From contig JAHCAN010000018.1 in NCBI GenBank assembly GCA_019634915.1, positions 1 to 58,923 of the forward strand: a DNA stretch of 58,923 nucleotides, written 5' to 3'. Within the stretch, counting starts at the first letter, position 1; each line of letters opens with the position of its first letter. Positions 7,514 to 14,476 of the stretch are shown here, in pieces. Origin of the DNA: Steroidobacteraceae bacterium (lineage in GTDB: Bacteria; Pseudomonadota; Gammaproteobacteria; Steroidobacterales; Steroidobacteraceae). Made by a program: the position numbers and the translations under genes. Under the pieces are notes generated by a model. The model was given only the letters and a program-made list of their open reading frames with translations, was not told the origin of the DNA and ran no database searches.

Positions 7514-9352
7514 ATGAACAGCAACCGCCGCCAATTCATCGCCGGGACCGGCGCCGCTGTCGCCGCGCTCTCGGGCCTCGCAGTCCGCGCCCGACAGGCG
7601 CAGGCCGTCTCACCGGCCGACGTCGAGGCGCTGCTCGCCACGATGGCCGAAGCGCTGCTCGCCGAATATCCGGAGAACGCTACAGCCCTCGGCATCGACG
7701 GCGGTGCGCGCGCCGCGCTCAAGGCGAAGCTCACCGATCGTTCCGCCGCCGGCCAGGCGCAGATCGCGCGCCAGGTGGCCGGGCGCCTGAAGCAGCTGCG
7801 CGCCGTGGACGCATCGATGCTCGGCGAGGCGGCCCGCACCGACCTCGATGTCGTGCGCACCGTGCACGAAACGGCGGTCGAGGGCTTTGCGTTTCCGTAC
7901 GGCGATGTCGCGGTCCTGAACCAGAGCTGGTCGTGGCGCAACGCTCCCTATGTGGTCGCGCAGAACACCGGCGCCTTCCTCGAGATCCCGAGCCTGCTCG
8001 AGGAGTCGCACACGGTTTCGTCCCGCGAAGACGCCGAGGCCTACCTCGATCGCCTCGTCGCGTACGCCGCGCAGATCGACGGCGAGACCGGGCGCCTGAA
8101 GTCCGCGGCGGAACAGGGCGTCATCGCGCCCGATTTCCTGCTCGACAAGACGATCGCGCAGATCAGGCTCGCGCAGCGCGGCGCGGCTGCCGACTGGCCG
8201 ATCGTCGCGTCCTTCGCGAAGAAGGCGCAGGGCCTGCCGGGCGACCTCGTCGCGCATGCCGCGAAGATCGCGGCGGACAGGATCGGTCCCGCGCTCGCGC
8301 GCCAGACGGTCGAGCTCGAGGCGCATCGCGCCCGTGCGAATTCCGACGCGGGCGTGTGGAAACTGCCGCAAGGCGAGGCGTACTACGCGTGGGCGTTGCG
8401 CGCCGCCACGACGACCCGGATGACGCCGCAGGAGATCCACGAACGCGGGCAGCACGAACTCGCCGGGCTGCAGGCGCAGATGGACACGATCCTGAAGGCC
8501 GAGGGCTACACGGCGGGCACGGTCGGCGAACGCATGACCGCGATCGGCAAGGATCGCCGCTACCAGTTTACGGATGACGCCGCGGGCCGCGCCGAAGTCA
8601 TCGCGCTGATCGAAGCGCGCATCGCCGACATCCGCACGCGCCTGCCGCGGGCCTTCGCGACGCTCGTGTCGGGCAACGTCGAGGTCAAGCGCATGGCGCC
8701 CGAAGTCGAGATCGGCGCGCCGGGTGCCTACGGCGGCCCGGGCAGCATCGACGGCAAGGTGCCGGGCAAGTTCTGGATCAACCTGCGCACCACCGACCTC
8801 TGGCGCAAGTACAGCCTGCCGACGCTCATCTATCACGAGTCGTTGCCGGGCCACGTCTGGCAGGGCGAGTACACGTTCAGCCTGCCGCTCGTGCGTTCGT
8901 TGCTAGCGTTCAATGCGTACTCGGAAGGCTGGGCGCTCTACGCGGAGCAGCTCGCCGACGAGCTCGGCGTCTACGAGGACGATCCCGTCGGCCGGCTCGG
9001 TTACCTGCAGTCGATCGCGTTCCGCGCCTGCCGTCTCGTCGTCGACACGGGTCTGCACGCCAGACGCTGGAGCCGCGCGCAGGCGATCGAGTGGTTCGCG
9101 ACGACCAACGGTTCGGGCCTCGAGGAAGTCACGAGCGAGGTCGATCGCTATTGCGCCTGGCCCGGACAGGCCTGCGGATACAAGGTGGGCCACAGCGAGA
9201 TCAACCGGCTGCGCGCGCAGGCGCAGGCCGCGCTCGGCGCGGCGTACGACCTGCGCCGGTTCGACGATGCGGTCGTCAAGGGCGGCGGCGTACCGATGGT
9301 CGTGCTCGCGCGCGTCATCGACGAGTACGTGGCGAGCGCACGGAGGGTCTGA
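7514..9352 (+). CDS. DUF885 metallopeptidase-like protein, Tat-exported
   Basis: A 612-residue protein with a twin-arginine signal (NRRQFIAGTGAAVAALSGLA), so it is probably exported folded, perhaps with its metal bound. It matches the DUF885 layout (about 580-610 residues), almost wholly helical. The zinc-site signature HESLPGH at residues 441-447 corresponds to the HExxPGHH-like motif of that family, and SEGWALYAEQLADELGVY follows, supplying the downstream glutamate. Characterised relatives are few, and the substrate is thought to be peptides or amides. The next gene is downstream on the same strand but has its own SOS-type control region, so it is unlikely to form an operon with this one. 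Confidence 0.85.
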   Translation: MNSNRRQFIAGTGAAVAALSGLAVRARQAQAVSPADVEALLATMAEALLAEYPENATALGIDGGARAALKAKLTDRSAAGQAQIARQVAGRLKQLRAVDASMLGEAARTDLDVVRTVHETAVEGFAFPYGDVAVLNQSWSWRNAPYVVAQNTGAFLEIPSLLEESHTVSSREDAEAYLDRLVAYAAQIDGETGRLKSAAEQGVIAPDFLLDKTIAQIRLAQRGAAADWPIVASFAKKAQGLPGDLVAHAAKIAADRIGPALARQTVELEAHRARANSDAGVWKLPQGEAYYAWALRAATTTRMTPQEIHERGQHELAGLQAQMDTILKAEGYTAGTVGERMTAIGKDRRYQFTDDAAGRAEVIALIEARIADIRTRLPRAFATLVSGNVEVKRMAPEVEIGAPGAYGGPGSIDGKVPGKFWINLRTTDLWRKYSLPTLIYHESLPGHVWQGEYTFSLPLVRSLLAFNAYSEGWALYAEQLADELGVYEDDPVGRLGYLQSIAFRACRLVVDTGLHARRWSRAQAIEWFATTNGSGLEEVTSEVDRYCAWPGQACGYKVGHSEINRLRAQAQAALGAAYDLRRFDDAVVKGGGVPMVVLARVIDEYVASARRV

Positions 9353-9411
9353 GCCCCACGGCAATTGCGCGGCGGGAGCCGCGGGCGGATTCCGGCGGCT
9401 GGACGCCAGAA

Positions 9412-9427
9412 CTGTATATCCGTACAG
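9412..9427 (+). promoter_or_regulatory. LexA (SOS) box
   Basis: CTGTATATCCGTACAG fits the E. coli-type LexA operator CTGT-N8-ACAG exactly, and the flanking bases extend the palindrome (ACTGTA...TACAGT, 9411-9428). It ends one base before the ATG of the radical SAM gene. The embedded TATATC could be the -10 element, in which case LexA would block RNA polymerase directly and the message would be leaderless or nearly so. This is the only such match I saw in the window. Confidence 0.75.
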
Positions 9428-9428
9428 T

Positions 9429-11537
9429 ATGGCGATGATCCGTTCGCTCAAGGGCAGGGGCGCCGTATCGAGCCCGCCGCCGCGCTTCGATCGGCAGCAC
9501 GGCATCGCGATCGACGACGGCTGGTCGGCCGAGCCACCGCCCGACAGCATCGCGACGCTCGTGCAGCCCGAGCCCGCGCGCACGATCATCTCGCGCAACG
9601 ACTCGCCCGACATCGGCTTCTCGCAGTCGATCAATCCCTACCGCGGTTGCGAGCATGGGTGTGTCTACTGCCTGGCTGGCGATACCACGATCACGATGGC
9701 GGACGGCAGTGCGAAGCCTCTGGCGTCGCTCGAACGGGGCGATGCGATCCTCGGCACGGTACGGCACGGGCACTACCGCCGGTATGCGACCACCCGGGTG
9801 CTTGCCCATTGGCGCACGGTGAAGCCAGCCTGGCGCGTCACGCTCGCCGATGGAACGCAGCTGATCGCCAGTGCCGATCATCGCTTCCTGACCGAGCGGG
9901 GCTGGAAGTTCGTCGCGGCTTCGGGGTCGTCGCGGCCTCGATTGACGGTGAACAATTCCCTGCTGGGCTTTGGTCGTCTGCCCCAAATCGACAAATGCGA
10001 GACGGTGAGCGCCAAACGAGGTTATCTGACGGGCGTAATCCGGGGTGACGGACACCTGAAAGTCTATTCGTACCGCCGTGAAGGGCGGGCTTCAGGGGAT
10101 CAGCACCGCTTCCGGCTCGCATTGATCGATTCGGAGCCCCTCGTTCGCACGGCGTCGTGGCTCGGCGAATTTGGTGTGCCGACAACCCACTTCGCATTCA
10201 GCGCCGAGCTACCGGGAAGGCGGGCTATGAGCGCGATCCGGTGCAGCGCGAATGCCTCGGTCGCCTCGATCACGTGTCTCGTCAAATGGCCGGAAAGGGC
10301 CGACCGGGACTGGCAGCGAGGCTTCATCGGAGGAATTTTTGACGCGGAGGGTTCGTTTTCTCAGGGAATCCTGCGAATTGGCAATACGGATTCCCGGATC
10401 ATTTCGGAGTTGATCGAGGCGCTCGGTGCATTCGGCTTCGACACTGCGCTGGAGTCGGTTTCGCGCGGTGATCACAAGCCCATGCGGTATGTGCGCATTC
10501 GCGGCGGACTCACGCAGAGCTTGCGGTTTTTCAGGCTTTTTGACCCCTGCATTGCCAGGAAGCGGAGCATCGCCGGTGCCGCAGTGAAATCGCGCGCCGA
10601 TCTTCGGGTCGTGGCAATCGAGCCCTTGCCCGGGGCCCGCGAGCTGTTCGATATCACGACCGGTACCGGCGATTTCATCGCGAACGGCGTCGTGAGCCAT
10701 AACTGCTACGCCCGCCCGAGCCATGCCTACATGGGCCTCTCGCCGGGGCTCGATTTCGAGACCAAGCTGTTCTTCAAGGCCGGGGCCGCCGAGCGCCTGG
10801 CGGAGGAACTGTCGAAGCCGCGCTATGTGCCGAGGCCGATCATGCTCGGCGCCAACACCGACCCCTATCAGCCGGTCGAGAAGCGGCTGAGGGTCACGCG
10901 GTCGATCCTCGAAATGCTGCAGAAATACCAGCATCCTGTCTCGATCGTCACTAAAGGTGCACTGATCGTGCGCGATCTCGACCTGCTGGGCGCACTCGCG
11001 CAGCGCCGGCTCGCGGGGGTGATGGTGAGCCTGACGACCCTGGACGATGACCTGAAGCGCCATCTCGAGCCGAGGGCGGCTTCGCCGGCGGCCCGCCTCG
11101 CCGTGATCCGGCGACTGCACGCCGCCGGCGTGCCGGTCGGCACGCTGATCGCGCCGGTGATCCCCGGCCTGACCGACCACGAGCTCGAGCGGCTGCTCGA
11201 AGCGGCGGCCGAAGCGGGCGCGCGCTGCGCGGGCTATGCCGTGCTGCGCCTGCCGCACGAGCTCGGCGGCCTGTTCCGCGACTGGCTCGCCACGCACTAC
11301 CCCGAACGCGCGCGGCACGTGATGTCGCGCGTGCACTCGATCCGCGGCGGGCGCGACAACGACCCGCAGTTCGGCAGCCGCATGCGCGGCAGCGGCGTCG
11401 ATGCCGCCTTGCTGCGCAAGCGCTTCGAGCTCGCGACGCGCCGGCTCGGCCTCGATGCGCGCTTCGGGTTCGAGCTCGACACGAGCCTCTTCCGGCCACC
11501 GCCGGCCGACGATCCCCAGCTGAGCCTCGGCTGGTAG
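9429..11537 (+). CDS. PA0069-family radical SAM protein interrupted by an intein
   Basis: The 702-residue precursor gives a 357-residue mature protein once residues 81-425 splice out. The N-extein ends in NPYRGCEHGCVY, the start of the CxxxCxxC motif that holds the 4Fe-4S cluster. The third cluster Cys is the first residue of the C-extein (CYARPSHAY). The remaining extein shows the PA0069/Rv2578c hallmarks: GLSPGLDFETKLFFK, LGANTDPYQPVEK and RHVMSRVHSIRGGRDNDPQF. Relatives resemble spore photoproduct lyase, and their substrate is unknown. The LexA box at the start codon argues for a DNA-damage role. ATG 9429 and ATG 9435 are both possible starts; neither has a ribosome site, consistent with a leaderless message. 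Confidence 0.9.
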   Translation: MAMIRSLKGRGAVSSPPPRFDRQHGIAIDDGWSAEPPPDSIATLVQPEPARTIISRNDSPDIGFSQSINPYRGCEHGCVYCLAGDTTITMADGSAKPLASLERGDAILGTVRHGHYRRYATTRVLAHWRTVKPAWRVTLADGTQLIASADHRFLTERGWKFVAASGSSRPRLTVNNSLLGFGRLPQIDKCETVSAKRGYLTGVIRGDGHLKVYSYRREGRASGDQHRFRLALIDSEPLVRTASWLGEFGVPTTHFAFSAELPGRRAMSAIRCSANASVASITCLVKWPERADRDWQRGFIGGIFDAEGSFSQGILRIGNTDSRIISELIEALGAFGFDTALESVSRGDHKPMRYVRIRGGLTQSLRFFRLFDPCIARKRSIAGAAVKSRADLRVVAIEPLPGARELFDITTGTGDFIANGVVSHNCYARPSHAYMGLSPGLDFETKLFFKAGAAERLAEELSKPRYVPRPIMLGANTDPYQPVEKRLRVTRSILEMLQKYQHPVSIVTKGALIVRDLDLLGALAQRRLAGVMVSLTTLDDDLKRHLEPRAASPAARLAVIRRLHAAGVPVGTLIAPVIPGLTDHELERLLEAAAEAGARCAGYAVLRLPHELGGLFRDWLATHYPERARHVMSRVHSIRGGRDNDPQFGSRMRGSGVDAALLRKRFELATRRLGLDARFGFELDTSLFRPPPADDPQLSLGW
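9669..10703 (+). mobile_element. Intein with LAGLIDADG homing endonuclease
   Basis: 345 codons inserted exactly before the third iron-sulfur cysteine of the host protein. The N-terminal splicing block is CLAGDTTITMADGS (Cys1). Block B is ASADHRFLTERGW, with the conserved His. The C-terminal blocks are ARELFDITTGTGDFIANGVV, then SHN followed by Cys+1, so the penultimate His and terminal Asn are intact and class-1 splicing should work. Two LAGLIDADG-type helices are present, LTGVIRGDGHL and FIGGIFDAEGSF, and each keeps an acidic residue at the catalytic position, suggesting a live endonuclease. Base composition is less GC-rich than the exteins (for example around 10,340-10,560), a sign of transfer. 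Confidence 0.92.
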
Positions 11538-11600
11538 CCGCGTCGGGCCGCCTCGTTCGGCGCCCCGGGGGAACCCCTTCTGCGCCGGGCGGTCTCTATC

Positions 11601-11623
11601 GGATACCGACCCCGTGGCATACT
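11601..11623 (+). promoter_or_regulatory. Possible promoter of the 11.6-24.9 kb operon
   Basis: The 95-bp gap before the first operon gene contains TGGCATACT (11615-11623), an extended -10-like element (TGn plus CATACT), without a convincing -35. Transcription would start near 11630. It is tentative and based on position plus the partial match. Confidence 0.3.
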
Positions 11624-11633
11624 CCGGGTACCC

Positions 11634-12335
11634 ATGATGTCCAGGGCCGCAAGTCTGATCGGCGTTGCTGCGCTGCTGACCCTCGGCGGCTGCATGCAGG
11701 CGCGCATCGAAGAGTCCCGGGAGCTGCCGACCAGCATCACGAGCGACGAAGCTGTCGTCGTGCTCGCGAAACCGCAGGTCGAGGGAGCCGGCGCCGAGGA
11801 TGATTTCATGGATTGCGTGAGCAACTCGCTGGCAGGAGGGCGGCGCGCGCTGCGCGTGCACCCGAACGACGCGTTCGTCGATTCGATGTTCCCGTGGTTC
11901 GAGCCGGGCACGGCTCCCGCCAGGCCCGAGGCGGTCGCCACGCTGCTGGCGCGGCCGGGCGTCAGCGAGCGCATCGCCGCGAGCGGCGTGCGCTACATCG
12001 TCTGGCTCGATGGCGCGACCCGCCGCACCGACGGCGGTGGCAGCCTCGCCTGCGGGGCGGCGCCGGGCGCGGCGGGCTGCATCGGCTTCGGCTGGTGGGA
12101 GAAGGAATCCGACTACCAGGCGACGATCTGGGACCTGCGCGAGGCGAAGTCGGCCGGCACCGTCGGCACCAACGTGACCGGCACCTCGGCGATCATCGGC
12201 GCGGTCGTGCCGCTGCCGTTCATCGCGCGCGTGCAGGGCACGGCATGCAATCGCCTCGCCGGCCAGTTGCGCAAGTTCTTCGTCGGCGAGGACATTGACG
12301 ATCCGGCGCAGGATGCGGCCGGCGATTCGAGGTGA
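11634..12335 (+). CDS. Outer-membrane-type lipoprotein, first gene of the kinase/vWA operon
   Basis: A 233-residue lipoprotein with lipobox LGGC (Cys near residue 21). After the signal, the pattern is of alternating strands and helices: VVVLAKPQVEG, then DFMDCVSNSLAGG, then FPWFEPG and GVRYIVWLDG. This recalls the small CsgG/LpoB-like fold seen in many envelope lipoproteins. A second patch of Cys residues (SLACGAAPGAAGCIGFGW) could form a disulfide. It is followed after 3 bp by another lipoprotein and opens a run of eleven same-strand genes with gaps below 30 bp. I recognise no named family. The residue after the lipid-anchored Cys is Met, not Asp, which is compatible with outer-membrane sorting. 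Confidence 0.75.
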   Translation: MMSRAASLIGVAALLTLGGCMQARIEESRELPTSITSDEAVVVLAKPQVEGAGAEDDFMDCVSNSLAGGRRALRVHPNDAFVDSMFPWFEPGTAPARPEAVATLLARPGVSERIAASGVRYIVWLDGATRRTDGGGSLACGAAPGAAGCIGFGWWEKESDYQATIWDLREAKSAGTVGTNVTGTSAIIGAVVPLPFIARVQGTACNRLAGQLRKFFVGEDIDDPAQDAAGDSR

Positions 12336-12338
12336 CCC

Positions 12339-13208
12339 ATGCGCGCAGCAGGCTTCGCAATCATCCCGGCCCTCGTCGCGGCATTGCTGCTCGCCGGCTG
12401 CCAGACGACCTCGGGCGGCGGCTCATCAGGGTCGGATAGTTCGAGCGGCTCCAGCGGTTCGACGGGCTCGACTGGATCCTCCGGCTCGAGCGGTTCGAGC
12501 GACTCGACTGGCTCTACCGGCTCGACGGGTTCCTCCGGCTCGATGGGCATGCCCGGCTCGTCCGGCACGGCCATGCCATCCGGCGCCGGCGACAGCGACA
12601 CCGGCGCCGGCGCGGGTGCCGATGCGGGCACGAGTTCGAGTGCCGGCGGTGATGCCGGCGCCAATGCGGGCTCGGGTCCAGCCGGCACGCCGCCAGCCGG
12701 TGGCGCTCCGGGAGAGGGCGCAAGCGTGCCCGGCGGCGACGGTGCGCAGACGCCCGAGGAGCGCCGCGCCGCGGTCGATCGCCGGCTCGACGATTCGCTC
12801 GGCCAGTTCGACGAGCGCATCCGCAAGGAGCAGGCGGGCGTCGCCAAGGAGCGCGACAGCCGCGCGGGTGGCGGCAGCGGCGCCGACACCGACTCGGGTG
12901 ACGAGGTGCTCACTGCCCAGACCGGCGGCCGCCCGGGCGATCTGCGCTCCGACCGCGGCGGCGGCACGCCGCAGCAGGGCGGCGAGGCGAGCGGAGGCGA
13001 CGCGAGTGGTGGCGATTCGGGCCCGGCCCGCACCAGCGCGGGCACCGGCGGTACCGGCAAGAGCGTCGTCGAGCGCGCCGATGGCAGCGACGACGACATC
13101 GTCGCGCGGCGCCTGCGCCGCGCGGCCGAGCAGGAGACGGATCCGGAGCTGAAGGAGCGGCTCTGGAAGGAATACGACGACTACAAGAAGAGCGTGCGCG
13201 GCGGATGA
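12339..13208 (+). CDS. Lipoprotein with long Ser/Gly/Thr low-complexity linker
   Basis: A 289-residue lipoprotein: signal and lipobox LLAGC, then about 110 residues of Gly/Ser/Thr/Ala repeats (SGSTGSTGSSGSSGSS type), then a charged helical segment (TPEERRAAVDRRLDDSLGQF, EERIRKE-like). A second disordered stretch precedes a short acidic/basic helix at the C-terminus (ARRLRRAAEQETDPELKERL). The design is a lipid anchor, a flexible spacer able to cross the periplasm or project outward, and a docking helix. Its stop overlaps the next ATG in ATGA, so translation is coupled. No homologous family was recognised. Confidence 0.75.
   Translation: MRAAGFAIIPALVAALLLAGCQTTSGGGSSGSDSSSGSSGSTGSTGSSGSSGSSDSTGSTGSTGSSGSMGMPGSSGTAMPSGAGDSDTGAGAGADAGTSSSAGGDAGANAGSGPAGTPPAGGAPGEGASVPGGDGAQTPEERRAAVDRRLDDSLGQFDERIRKEQAGVAKERDSRAGGGSGADTDSGDEVLTAQTGGRPGDLRSDRGGGTPQQGGEASGGDASGGDSGPARTSAGTGGTGKSVVERADGSDDDIVARRLRRAAEQETDPELKERLWKEYDDYKKSVRGG
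12411..12580 (+). repeat. Degenerate 9/12-bp coding repeats (Ser-Gly linker)
   Basis: A run of related units such as GGCTCGAGCGGTTCGAGCGA and GGCTCGACTGG encodes the Ser/Gly/Thr linker of the second lipoprotein. The repeats are imperfect, so strong slippage is not expected, but the length could vary between strains. Confidence 0.6.
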
Positions 13209-14476
13209 GCTCATCGGGGCGACAAACCGGCGGCTGGTGGCGTGGCGCGCTCGCGTGCGCACTCGCCGGCGTGCTCGCGGCCTGCGTGACCAGCGAGACG
13301 CTGCCGCTGCCGAAGATCCAGCCGGTGCAGGCGACCACGCAGATCCCCGACGCGGAGCTGCTCGACGTCGGCGTGCACCTGTTCGACACCAACATTCCGG
13401 AGAAGCTGAAGGACGACGAGGAAGCGCTCGCGAAAAAGCGCATCTATCCCGAGGTGCGCAACGCCGAGGCCGGCTACATCCCTGGCCTGCTGCGCACGAC
13501 CCTCGAATCCTCGGGCCAGTGGGGCGCCGTGCGCATCGCGCCCGCCAAGGCCATCGTCGACGTGACCGTCGACGGACGCATCATCGAATCGACCGGCGCG
13601 CAGCTCGCGCTCGCGATCACCGTCACCGACTCCATCGGCCGCGTGTGGATCGCCGACAGGACCTACGAGGGCGAGGCCGATCTCGGCTCCTACAAGACCG
13701 ACGCCGCGCTGCGCGCCCGTGATCCGTTCCAGAACGTGTACTCGCAGATCGCCAACGACATGCTCGCGGCGCGCACCGCGCTCGCCTCGGGCGACCTGCG
13801 CGACATCCGGCGTGTGACCGGCTTGCGCTTCGCGGCCGATTTCGCGCCGGAGGCCGCAGGCGGCTATCTCGCGACCGACACGCAGGGGCTCAGGCACGTG
13901 GCCCGCCTGCCGGCCGTCGACGATCCGCTGATGGCGCGCATCGAGCGCATACGCGAACGCGACCTGGCGATGATCGACACCGTCAACGGCTATTACGGGA
14001 ACTTCGCCGACGCGATCGCCGATTCCTACGGCAACTTCCGCCGCGTCAGCCAGGAGGAGATCGAAAAGGAGGACCGCGCCCGCGCCTCGGCCCGCACCCG
14101 CACCGTGCTCGGCGCGGCGGCGGTGCTCGCGAGCGTGCTGATTCCCGACCAGTGCGCGTCGGGCGACTACACCTGCCGCAACGTGCAGAGCGCGGCACGC
14201 ACCGCCGGCGCGATCGGTGGCGTCGCCGGCGTGATGTCCGGCATCAGGAAATACTCCGAGGCGAAAGTGCACGCCGAGGCGCTGAAGGAACTCGCCGACA
14301 CGTTCCGCGCCGAGGCCGTGCCGCAGGTCGTCGAAGTCGAGGGCCGCACGCTCAAGCTCACCGGCAGCGCCGAGCAACAGTACGACGAATGGCGCGCGCT
14401 GCTGCGGCAGATCCATGCCGAGGAAACCGGTGGCGCGGCGGCCGCCATTCCGGTCACCGATCCACCCGCCGAGTGA
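13205..14476 (+). CDS. Lipoprotein, possibly CsgG/LpoB-like, third gene of the operon
   Basis: A 423-residue lipoprotein with lipobox LAAC (Cys around residue 27). The first domain (about 45-215) starts DAELLDVGVHLFDTNIPE, continues with YIPGLLRTTLESSGQWGAVR, and ends in alternating strands VDVTVDGRIIES and AITVTDSIGRVW. This layout resembles CsgG/LpoB-type envelope lipoproteins. A helical middle section contains NGYYGNFADAIADSYGNFRR. A Gly/Ala-rich hydrophobic segment (about 300-345, with GAIGGVAGVMSGI) may insert in a membrane. The start overlaps the previous stop by 4 bp, and the next start (GTGA) overlaps this stop by 4 bp, so expression is strictly coupled to the kinase gene that follows. 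Confidence 0.75.
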   Translation: MSSSGRQTGGWWRGALACALAGVLAACVTSETLPLPKIQPVQATTQIPDAELLDVGVHLFDTNIPEKLKDDEEALAKKRIYPEVRNAEAGYIPGLLRTTLESSGQWGAVRIAPAKAIVDVTVDGRIIESTGAQLALAITVTDSIGRVWIADRTYEGEADLGSYKTDAALRARDPFQNVYSQIANDMLAARTALASGDLRDIRRVTGLRFAADFAPEAAGGYLATDTQGLRHVARLPAVDDPLMARIERIRERDLAMIDTVNGYYGNFADAIADSYGNFRRVSQEEIEKEDRARASARTRTVLGAAAVLASVLIPDQCASGDYTCRNVQSAARTAGAIGGVAGVMSGIRKYSEAKVHAEALKELADTFRAEAVPQVVEVEGRTLKLTGSAEQQYDEWRALLRQIHAEETGGAAAAIPVTDPPAE

